From contig MU633619.1 in the NCBI GenBank assembly GCA_026770595.1, positions 1 to 36,031 on the forward strand: 36,031 nt of DNA, in the 5' to 3' direction. The translations under genes were made by a program, and so were the position numbers. This stretch comes from Ochromonadaceae sp. CCMP2298. Its lineage: Eukaryota; Sar; Synurophyceae; Ochromonadales; Ochromonadaceae. The notes beneath the pieces were generated by a model. It had not been told where the DNA came from. It saw only the letters and a list, made by a program, of their open reading frames with translations, and did not search any database. Positions 1 to 8,716 of this stretch are shown here, one piece after another (within the stretch, counting starts at the first letter, position 1; the number at the start of each line of letters is the position of its first letter).

Positions 1-329
1 CCGGGAAACAGGCGATTCCCAGGGGAATGCCTACCAATTCGAACATGGGCCCGGTAAATGGGCCTGTTAAGATACTTTAGCCGAAAAACAAAAAATTCGG
101 AAAGTTTTTTGGCTGGAAAGTTCTTTTTCTGCCGAAAAACTTCCCTTCTGACTTCTCTCACTCTTTGACTCCACAGCCAGACAGCAGCAGAGGGACTCTC
201 TCTCACTCGTGATCATGGTCGCCGCTGCATTCCTTGCAACGACCTTCGGCGATCTCGGCAGGGCGTGTTCCCCGTCCTCGAGTTGACGGCGGGGAAGGTG
301 GGAGACACCCTCTCGACAAGATTGAGCTT
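1..329. other. 5' flank of TFB1
   Basis: No gene is seen upstream of the p62/Tfb1 start. The left half is rich in A and T runs and repeats the word GCCGAAAAAC. A short upstream reading frame starts with ATG at 215 and ends with TGA after about 23 codons, before the main start at 330, so it could act as a translation-dampening uORF. No promoter element is recognised with confidence. Confidence 0.4.
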
Positions 330-2404
330 ATGATAGACCTGACTGATGAGGATGAGAGGGTGGAGTTCAGACACAAGGCAAGCAGCAAGGGCGCCGAGGG
401 CGAGCTGTTAGTGACTAGCATCAAGCTCGTCTTCCAACCCGCTGGCGGTGGGCCCATCACCCAGCTGACATGGCCCAACATCGCTGCGGTCAAGTACAGC
501 CCGCAGAGCGACAAGAAGGCGCGAGCGATGGTGCTGGTGACGCCCGTGATCAAGGGCGACGGAGATCTGGTGGTACACCTGACGGACCCCTCTGTGAACA
601 AAAAGTTCGCGGAGCTGGAGCGCCTCAAAGTGATTGTGGGCCGCATCCGCAAGGCGAAGGGCCCGCCTGCCAAGCTGGACGGCAACGTCGGAGTCAAGCG
701 TGCGGCCCCAGAGGATTCAGGAGGATCTCAGGGCGATGCGCTGCTGCTGAAGAAGCGGAAGCAGCTGCTGGCTGCGGACAAGGCGCTGGCGAGGCAGTAC
801 CGCGACCTCGTGGAGGTCACGAAGGTGCTCGCGGACGAGGACTTCTGGGCCTCGCACGAAGACCGACTGCAGGAAGCCGAGGAGGTGGGTGGCTGGAAGC
901 GTGGGGGTGGCGGTGACGGGGGCGGAGGGGGCAGGGGGCGGCAGAACTTCCTGCTGGGCGACACCTTCTCCAAGGACGCGACTGGCGCAGTGGTCATCGA
1001 CCTCACTCCGGACATGAAGCGCAACATATTCGCCATGTACCCGGAGGTGCGGCGGGCCTTTGAGGAGGAGGTGGGACGCAGTTCGGAGACGGATTTCTGG
1101 CAGGCGTACTTCCAGTGCGAGTACTACACGGGCAGGGGCGGGGGGGGCAACGCCAGGGAGGCAGTGGCGGATTCGGGCCACAGAGACGACCTCTTCGCGC
1201 GGTACCTGGATGCAGACAGCGGCACGCAGGCACAGTCTCGCTCAGGGCCGCAGCCTAGGCTGGCTGGCGTGGACGCGGAGATGGATCTGACCAGTAGCTT
1301 CGGGGACTACCGGCCCAGGGAGGCTCTGGACCCTGCGGACGAGAATATGACAGCTGCGAACGCGCTCGTGTCTCGCTACAACACCAACAGCTTCCTGGTG
1401 ATGGGTTCAGATGCGGCAGGGAATAAAGCTGCCGGCCAAATCTCCTTCGAGGGCGGCAGTAGGGGGGTGGAGATAAAGGAGCTGGAGGAGCGGGTGCAGC
1501 CGTCCTTCGTGCCGATCAGTGTGCATCGCAGAGACAAGCACCCCGCCGCCGCTGTTAAGGTCGAGGGATCCGGTGCGGGCGAAGCAGCAGTAGTGGTTCC
1601 TAGCGCGTTTGGCGTGTCCGCAGGTCGAGCCGCTCAGCTGCGGAGCCCCACGTCTCGCAAAACCGCGCTCCAGTCGCTGCGGGCGCGGCTGGCGACTTCC
1701 GCAGGTGTGGTGGCGTCGCTGGAGACGTGCTTCCCGACGGGGGAGAAGGCCGGCGACTTCTTTAAGGCCGACCTGAAGAAGCTGCGCAAGGGCTCTCAGC
1801 GCCCAGCCACCGCGCTCTCATCAGGCGCTACTGGCTCACGGGTGGGGCCACCGGCCAGCAGTGGCGACGTGGTGGACCTCACTGACGGTGCGGGCTTCGA
1901 GCAGCAGGTAGGTTCTAGCGCCCACGCCGGAGCGCTGAGCATGCTGGGCATAGAAGCATCCAGGCTCGCAGAGGTGGTCCCGGAGAAGCGCGAAGACGAG
2001 GATGCATTGCTTGACCCTAACTTCAAGCAGGTAGGGATTCCGTCTTCTGCAGACCTGCGTGCGGGATATCATATCACTCACGCGCCCATCTCCCCACACC
2101 TACCCCCCCCCTTCAGGAACTGCTGGAAATGTTCACAGCAGTCACCGAACTGCTACGGCACTTCTACGCATCGCTGAACAAGGCCTCGAGAGAGGAGAGC
2201 AGCGCCAGGAGCAGTGCGAGCACCAAGGCGGAGGCTCTGCTCGATCGTCTCGTAGAGCAGTGCGGCCGAGACGTCGAGGCGCGGAAAAGGAGCGTTGCCG
2301 CAGCGGGAGACAAAGACAAGAGCCACGCCGTGTTAGCCGCGCTGAACGGCATTCTGATTCTCATCCAAAAAGCGAAAATGAACTGGAGCATCTTCCAATC
2401 ATAG
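330..2404 (+). CDS. TFB1: TFIIH core subunit p62/Tfb1
   Basis: Exons 330-2030 and 2117-2404 join in phase 0 to give 662 residues. The intron 2031-2116 runs from GTAGGG to TTCAG after a C-rich tract. Seen: an N-terminal PH-like region (about residues 1-105), then two BSD domains at about 153-190 (ending in DEDFWASHEDRL) and 229-265 (SSETDFWQAYF), and a helical C-terminal exon. This is the order found in p62/GTF2H1/Tfb1, a scaffold of the general transcription and nucleotide-excision-repair factor TFIIH. In the family the PH domain binds acidic activators and repair proteins, and other parts anchor XPB and XPD. ATG 330 is chosen because the PH region starts right after it. Odd: four DLT-type motifs, at residues 2-5, 221-226, 318-321 and 514-518, resemble SUMO-interacting motifs. 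The linkers are Gly/Ser-rich and longer than in the human protein. Confidence 0.9.
2031..2116 (+). other. Intron of TFB1
   Basis: 86 bp, GT donor after CTTCAAGCAG, AG acceptor after a C-rich tract. The frame stays open by chance into part of it, but the residues there fit no p62 homology. Splicing restores the conserved C-terminal helices. Confidence 0.85.
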
Positions 2405-2542
2405 ATGATCTGAAGCGACTAATGCAAATACTAATGCAATTTGTTAATATATGATTAATAGGCGAGGGCAGGTACTTCTAGCATGAGTATGCTGCCTTCT
2501 TAAAGAGTCTTTTTGGAAACGACTCCTACCAAAATTATGAAC

Positions 2543-3688
2543 CTATTTGAAATAGCTCTTGGCAATGGAGTAGAGGAGAACACCAGCGATTGCGACACCC
2601 GAGCCGATGATGCCCTGCGTGGTCATCGTGGTGCCGAACACGATAACGGAGGCCAGGATGATCACCACGCGCTTGATGGTATTGCCGAGGGCGTGCGTGA
2701 CCGGCGCGACGTTGTCGAGGGTGAGGAAGGCCACCTCGTTGTACAGGTAGTAGAAGAGCGCAGAGGCCACGGTCTGCACGCCCAGGGTCTTGGTCAGGCC
2801 GGCGGCCTTGATGCCCGCCAGCACGGGCCCGACCTTCTTGCCCTCCAGCACGAGGGCCACTGGGAGGCACATGCCGGCTGCCAGGATGGTCATGACGGCG
2901 TAGAGGTTGGCGGCGTTCATGTTCTTGCCCTGCGGCTTGCCCATGCTCTTCTTGCCCACGATGCCTCTGGCGGCAGAGGCCACGTTGGAGACCATGGCCG
3001 AGCCGAAGCTCAGCCAGGTGAAAGACAGCTCCGTCAGGGAGGCCATCGCGACTCCACCCATCACGGGGAGCAGAGAGAGGTAGACGGGGATGGGCATGAA
3101 GGACTTGAGGAACACCGCGGACAGCAGGGCAGACACGGCGGGCTCGGCGGCCTTCACAATGTGCGTGAAGCTCACCGCCCCGGCACCGAGCGACACCACT
3201 GCACCAAGATGCGTAAGAGAGTGCAGCACCGCAACGGGGAGCAAGGTCTGCACCTCACTGGTCGTCAGCTCGGGCGCTTTGCGCACGCCCAGCGCCCAGA
3301 CAGGCAGCACGTATGCCAGGCCCACAAACAGCTGCAGAAACGCAAGCGTGTAGGTCAGCTCGGGAACCATGTTCAGGACCTTCTTGTTGTAAATGTTGTA
3401 CCCAATGTTCAGCGCATACCACAGTCCAAACAGAAAGCCAAGCTTCATTGTCTTCAGGACGCTGCCGCCCTCCTTCGCAGCGGGAGCCGGGACCGACACA
3501 GCGCCGGGGACAGGCTGAGCAGGAACGGCGGCGTCCGACATTGCACACCATCGAGAGGGAGTCGACCTCGAGATAGTCTGCAGCGCAACGACAGGAGAGC
3601 GCAAGGCCAGCCTAGGAGTAAATGCAGTGAAGCCATGGCAAGTGGCAACCAGGGCGACCAAGGCGAGGGCGGCAAACTGGGCGTGCAT
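2543..3688 (-). CDS. TPT: Plastid triose-phosphate/phosphate translocator
   Basis: Intronless, 381 residues. It belongs to the drug/metabolite transporter superfamily and exchanges triose phosphate or a related phosphorylated C3-C6 compound for inorganic phosphate across a plastid membrane. The N-terminus is a hydrophobic signal peptide (MHAQFAALALVALVATCHG) followed by FTAFTPR. A Phe just after the cleavage point is the known plastid-entry signal of algae with secondary red plastids. The mature part has family hallmarks: NIGYNIYNKKVLN, AVSFTHIVKAAEP (substrate-site Lys) and VTHALGNTIKRVV (Lys-Arg pair), spread over about ten hydrophobic segments. Upstream in-frame Met codons exist, but only the Met at 3688 puts the signal peptide at the very start. 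It converges with TFB1, leaving 138 bp between the stops. Exact substrate preference (triose-P, PEP, glucose-6-P, xylulose-5-P) cannot be read from the sequence. Confidence 0.93.
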   Translation of the reverse strand: MHAQFAALALVALVATCHGFTAFTPRLALRSPVVALQTISRSTPSRWCAMSDAAVPAQPVPGAVSVPAPAAKEGGSVLKTMKLGFLFGLWYALNIGYNIYNKKVLNMVPELTYTLAFLQLFVGLAYVLPVWALGVRKAPELTTSEVQTLLPVAVLHSLTHLGAVVSLGAGAVSFTHIVKAAEPAVSALLSAVFLKSFMPIPVYLSLLPVMGGVAMASLTELSFTWLSFGSAMVSNVASAARGIVGKKSMGKPQGKNMNAANLYAVMTILAAGMCLPVALVLEGKKVGPVLAGIKAAGLTKTLGVQTVASALFYYLYNEVAFLTLDNVAPVTHALGNTIKRVVIILASVIVFGTTMTTQGIIGSGVAIAGVLLYSIAKSYFK

Positions 3689-3866
3689 GGCGAGATTCGG
3701 CGGTGCTCGCTTCAATAGCGCAGTAGCTGAATAGCGGGGATGCCAGATGGGGGTGGAGAGGGACTGATTTTCTGCACTCACAAGGGGAGCAGCAAGAATG
3801 GACACAGATGAATGCAGTGCGTGCATGGCCTTGCATCTTTGTCCTTTCAACTGCAACCTCTGCTTT

Positions 3867-4283
3867 TCAGTTGGGCAAAAAAAGGCGAACAAAAAATAAG
3901 TGTCCAACATTTGGACAGCGGGAAAAAGTACAATTAGCGCCAACATCAATTCCAATTATTGATACATTCACATCCGCGTCGACGTTTTACGCATTTATAA
4001 AACTGTTTCAGTACTGTAACATAGTTAATGCACATCGATATAATATATCTTTTGTCATCATCGGATCCATCTATGCGCAATTTTTACAACAAGTAATTTG
4101 TCAAAAATGAAATATAAGATTGATGTGCGATACCTATGTTACAGTACTAAAACATTTTTATAAATGCATGAAACTTTGATGCGGATGTGATATTGATCAG
4201 TAATTGGAATTCAGGTTGACGCTATTTGGAACGTTTCCCACAGTCAAAATGTTTGCGGCTATTTTTTTGTTTTTGCCCCAGCT
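3867..4283. repeat. Foldback (inverted repeat) element
   Basis: Arms of about 170-180 bp (roughly 3867-4045 and 4110-4283) are imperfect reverse complements around an AT-rich centre. Matching blocks include CAGTTGGGCAAAA against TTTTGCCCCAGCTG, GCATTTATAAAA against TTTTTATAAATGC, AGTACTGTAACATAG against CTATGTTACAGTACT, and GCACATC against GATGTGC. It codes for nothing recognisable. It resembles a MITE or foldback transposon. It begins about 180 bp upstream of the TPT start codon, so it lies in or beside that promoter. No target-site duplication was identified with certainty. Confidence 0.75.
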
Positions 4284-4769
4284 GGCTTTCTTCCCACCCA
4301 CCAACAGCGGATTAAAAAATTTCCCATTATTTTGGACAGGTTTATGATTATTTTACACTGGTTTTGAAACCTCCTCCTTTATTTCCATAAGGGTTTTTTC
4401 ATTAAGTCCAACCCGCATCAGAAATGTGAAATCCACCATGACTTAATGACCGTTGCCGCACCTGTCGTCGGCGGGTTAACAAGCACTTACTTTCTGATGT
4501 AGGATTTCTCGTAGTCGTTAACCTGCGTGGAGGGATTCTGTACTCTCTTGCCAGAGCAGTACCGGTACTCAGGTTAAGCAGTTGTCCCTGTAGGCGTTAA
4601 CAACTGGCTGCAGTGCCACTCAGCGGCTAAATAGCGCCAGCTGCGGCGATGGAGATCTTGTTGCCAGCAAGGTCTCGTCGCAGTCAGCGCCATCCAGCCG
4701 CTAAATGGCGCTGCAGCGAATGTGCACTCATCGCTGTTCATGTGCCATGTGCTTTTAAGAAGATTATTT

Positions 4770-4875
4770 CCTGAAGTAAGGGTGTTGTCTTTACCATTAC
4801 CTGAGGTACTGATGTTCTCTATGCTGTACCCTGAGGTAACGGTGATGTCTTTACTGTAATCTGAGGTAGCCGGGT
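4770..4875. repeat. Tandem repeat, about 30-bp unit, 3.5 copies
   Basis: Successive units start CCTGAAGTAAGG (4770), CCTGAGGTACTG (4800), CCTGAGGTAACG (4830) and CTGAGGTAGC (4861). They are imperfect and lie just downstream of the M13 peptidase stop. Confidence 0.7.
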
Positions 4876-4959
4876 GGTGTGGCATTGCAGATCTATTGGA
4901 TGCTCACACCTATTCCCCTCCTGCCTCTCCTGCCCCTCCTGCCCCTGCTTACCATATGT

Positions 4960-7900
4960 CTACCATATGTCTACCTGCTCCTCCGCAGCAAGATACATCT
5001 TGTCGCCCTCCACGATGCCGAAGGCCTGTGGGAGAGGTAGTGGGGAGACACGGGTGAGAGATGCGGTGCGGTTGCGGGGACCGTTGATACATGTCTGCTC
5101 GCACCTGCAGGAACTCGGGCACGTTGCTCAGAGTGCCGTTGCATCTCAGCTCGTTGGGGCCGTGCGGGTCCAGCGTCACTAGCTGAATTGCGCGTTCCTT
5201 CTTCACTGCAGGGGGGGCGAGGGGGAGGAGAAAGAGGAGAGGGGGGGTTACAGCAGCAACAGTGGAGAAGTGCAGTTGACAGGCGTGGTTACCGTTTTCT
5301 CTCCACGCTTGGGACCAGGCGAGGAACAGCCGCTGCTCCGGGGAGAATCCGTTGATCAGCGGTGCCGGCGTTCCGCTGATGGCGAGCTCGGTGGCCAGGT
5401 GGCGCTTAAGGGCGCGCAGTGCGAGCTTTACGCCTCCCAGATCGGCTATGTTCTCGCCTGCCGTCAGCTTGCCATTCAACGGCAAGCCGTGCACCTCGAA
5501 TTTCTCTGCTTGCCTGGGGGAAAGTGTTGTGGAAGAAAATATTGAGTAAACAATAAAGGGAGGAGCAAAAATGCGACATGGACTTACTGTATCATTTTGT
5601 TTGCCCTCTTCTCGTACTCTGCGCCATCGTTCCCTGCCCACCAATCTCGCAGGTTTCCCAAGCTGTCGTATTTCCTGCCCTGGTCGTCGAACCCATGGCT
5701 CATCTCGTGGCCAACTACAGCCCCCAGGGATCCGAACTGCACCGCCGCGTCTGCAGAGGCGTCGAAAAAGGGCGGCTGCAGAATCGCTGCCGGAAACACG
5801 ATCTCGTTGAGCGAGGGGTGAAAATACGCGTTGACCGTCTGCGGGGTCATATACCAGCTGGGGGAGTATCGGTTTAGGGAGTTAGCGGTTAGAGAGTGTG
5901 CGTGTGCGTGCGTGTGTGCGTGGGTATAGTGTGTGGGTTAGGGGGCTTACCGGAACAGGTCTGTGGGCGCGTTCATGCGGGACACCTCCAGTCGGAAGGC
6001 GAAGGAGCGTGCAGCCACCACGTTCTCCATGTGCAGGCCTCTCTGGATGGGCAGAGTCGAGTAGTCCACCCACCTGAAGCAGAGAGGAGAGTTAGATGGG
6101 CGCGGGGGGGGGCAGTGTTGGGCAGTGTGGGGCAGTGCGGGGCAGCACTGATTCGTGAAAGATTCATTGGTATGTTGTTTGCATTGTGTCGTCACTGGCA
6201 GTCGGACAACGATGAAATATATTGGCGATCATTATCTCTCACTATCTATCACTCTCACTATCTATCACTCACCTGTCCGGGAAGCCGATCTTGACCTTGA
6301 ACTTGCGCATCTTCGCCATGGCCTCAACACGCGTGGCCTCTCCCATCCACTTCACCTCCAGCAGCCGCTCCTCCAGGGCCTCCCGAACGCTCTCCACCAC
6401 CGCCAGCGCGCGCTCCTTTGCGTCCGCGGGGAAGTGCTTGGCGACGTAGAGCTGGCCCAGCTTATCGCCCAGAGCCGATTCCAGAGCACCCAAGGCCCTC
6501 TTCCATCGAGGCTGCTGCTGCTGCGTGCCCATGAGCTCCTGCTGGAAGAATGTGAAGTGCGCATCCACGAAGGCCTTGGGCAGGTGCTGCGCGAAGCCGT
6601 TTACGCAGTGGAACAACATGTAGTGGGGCAGTAGGGGCCCCCGCATGAAGGATGGTGATTTGGATACGGCGTCAAGGGAGGAGACGTTGATATCTCCCAG
6701 CACCTCCGCCCCCTTCCCCACGGCCTCGAAATATGCGTGCCAGTCGAAGGAAGGAAGGGAGGCGCACCCACCCGTGAGGTACTGGGGCCAGCTGATCTGC
6801 GGTTGCGACTTTGAGACCAGCTCGGCCACGCTCATCTTATTGTAAGTCGTCTGCGGGTCACGCGAGGCGGTGCGGGTCAGGTGCGTTGCGGCGATGACTG
6901 CCTCGAAGTCGAGGATGGCGCGCGCCAAGCCGGCGCAGAAGGCCGCGTCCTGGTACTCCGGAAAAGCGGCGTCCTCTCCCAGCAGCTTGAAGATTTGCGT
7001 GATGTACGCCACATACTTATCGCGCTTCTCCGCCTTGCTCGCATCGAAGTAGTAATCGCGATCGGGCAGTCCCAGGCCGCCTTGGCGCAGACTCCCCAGG
7101 GAGTGCTGGGAGTTGCCCTTGTCGGGACTCGAACCCATGCCGAAGAAAACGTCGACGCCGTAGACGGAATGAAGGCTAGCAACAGTGTGCGCGAGGTTGT
7201 CAGTCTGGGAACAGAGGTCCCGGAGGCCGGAGAGGACGCTCAGGCCACGAGACTCGATGGCCTCCTCATCCATGAAGGAGCTGTAGAAGTCCGCTAGCTT
7301 GGCTCTCCCCGAGTCAGTCAGAGCGCCAGCATCGCCTAGCTCGTCCAGAATGACCTTGAGCCTCTCGAGGTTCAGGTCCCGCAGAGCTATGAACGTGTTC
7401 CAACTTGAATACTCTTCCGGGATAGGATTGGAAGCTCGCCAGCCTCCGTTCGACCACAGATAGAAGTTGTCCTGAGTGAGTTGAGGGTGGTTGTGGATAG
7501 GGTTAGGGGGAGGGGTGTGGTTAGGGATGGGGTGTGGGAGTGTGTGGGGTGTGGAAGTGTGGGGGTGACAGGTGGAAGGATGGGAGGTGTGAGGGCGGGA
7601 GTAAGAGGGTGGGAGGTAAGAGGATGCGAGGTAAGAGGGGAGGAGGTTGGAGTTGGGGAGGTAAGCAGAGCACAGCCCAGCCCAGCCCAGCCCAAAGAAC
7701 AGCGTTGAGCGATGTGTAGAAGACAGCGCGGATGAGTACAGCAAAGAGCACAGCACTGAACAAGCAGAAGCAGCAGCAGTATAGAGTAGAGGATTGCACA
7801 GCACATTGTGGACCAAAGAACAGCACAGGCAGAGCACAGAAAAGCACAGCGTAGAGCCCAGCACAGCACATCGGAGGAGGACCCAGTTGAGATCCAGCAA

Positions 7901-8211
7901 AGCAGAGTACACTTCAGCTCATCACAGTAAAGCGTGTTGAGCTGCCGTAACGCAGCCCCCACACACAGCCCAGCAGAGAGTACAACACAGCACTGAGTAC
8001 AACACAGCAAGGGCAAGTACAGGAGGACTTTTACCTTGGGAGATTCTGCATGATCGAAGTTCTTCGGATCGATGCCCTGATAGCCCTTGTCGTCGGCGAG
8101 GCAGGGGTCACAAAATATGGTCCCAATCGAGCCTTCATCGGTCTGATTCCAGGGATTGTTGCAGCACGGGCACTGAAAGCGCTTACCGAAGGCGCCGGGA
8201 ATCGCACTCAT
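4960..8211 (-). CDS. M13-family zinc metallopeptidase with zinc-ribbon-like N-terminus
   Basis: Seven exons: 8211-8035, 7471-6273, 6073-5951, 5857-5588, 5513-5293, 5205-5105 and 5025-4960. All phases match, giving 718 residues. Seen: an M13 N-lobe opening (GIDPKNFDH, then [11 protein letters not shown]), the [15 protein letters not shown] strand, the zinc motif HEMSH (residues 550-554) and GENIADLGG, whose Glu 610 is the third zinc ligand. It ends in VDIW; a C-terminal Trp is usual in the family. M13 enzymes (neprilysin, PepO) cut short peptides. Unlike neprilysin there is no membrane anchor or signal peptide, and the end lacks the disulfide Cys, so this looks like a soluble PepO-type enzyme. 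Odd: the first 40 residues carry C14, C16, C17 and C34-x2-C37, a possible small zinc ribbon not usual for M13. Start chosen at the first ATG giving this intact leader; an upstream exon cannot be excluded. Confidence 0.9.
7472..8034 (-). other. Large intron 1 of the M13 peptidase gene
   Basis: 563 bp, much longer than the other introns nearby. Sense-strand borders are GTAAAAG and CTCAG. It is filled with low-complexity DNA: CTGTGCT-like runs in the 5' half, a GGGCT tandem array near 7676-7692, then a C/T-rich tract of CCTCTTACCTCCCA-type repeats. No gene is seen within it. Confidence 0.8.
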
Positions 8212-8716
8212 GTTTCCCTCTTGTCGTCTGAGCCAGCAGCTTTGCAATGGAGAAGGTGATACAATGAATCTCGGAGCAGGTCTCAGCAGCCAGCAGCTTT
8301 GCACTGAAGGAGATAGGTTCCTACCTGGGATACAGTGATCTCCAAAGAACATGATGATGTTCGGGGCAAGAGAGCACAAACCGAAGCCAAAAAGTCGCAA
8401 AACCAGGGCAGGTGGGGGTACGTACTCATTAGAGGGGACCCTGCCCAAAAATCGGTGGCTGGCTTGAGAAGACAGGTTTTGCTGCGGACATTTTTTTTGC
8501 CTTGGTCCGTGGGGTTCGTCCGGATCGAGCGGAGTGAAAATCGAGAGGGAGACCTTTTGGTGTTGGGTAGATCTTAGAATAGATTAGTTTAATACTTTGC
8601 ACGACATGGGGATTATAGTAGAGGTGAAGGTGCAGCGGAGCACAGGCAGGCGGTTGCACATCAGACTGAAAAACGGTACTGAAAAACGATTCGGTTCCAT
8701 GTACACAATCAATTAA
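8212..8716. other. Intergenic region between M13 peptidase and XPB
   Basis: About 500 bp between two minus-strand genes. It holds the 5' leader of the peptidase and the 3' end of XPB. The only structure noticed is a direct repeat of CCAGCAGCTTTGCA (about 8231 and 8289). No gene or RNA is recognised. Confidence 0.6.

Larger units (their letters stand above)
3689..4959. other. Intergenic region between TPT and the M13 peptidase
   Basis: About 1.27 kb with no convincing gene. It lies upstream of TPT and downstream of the M13 peptidase, both on the minus strand. It holds an AT-rich foldback repeat (3867-4283), a direct repeat built around a GCTAAAT core (near 4620 and 4700) and a tandem repeat of about 30 bp (4770-4875). 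Confidence 0.7.

Noticed and set aside
2513-3718. Open frame of 401 codons on the plus strand opposite TPT
   Set aside because: Its His/Gly/Arg-rich product matches nothing, while the opposite strand codes an unmistakable translocator.
4830-4870. TGAGGTAG words resembling the let-7 seed
   Set aside because: Part of a tandem repeat with no hairpin precursor; a chance match.
7670-8030. A gene within the large M13 intron (Cys/Leu/Ser-rich frames)
   Set aside because: The frames come from CTGTGCT-like repeats and have no domain or start context.
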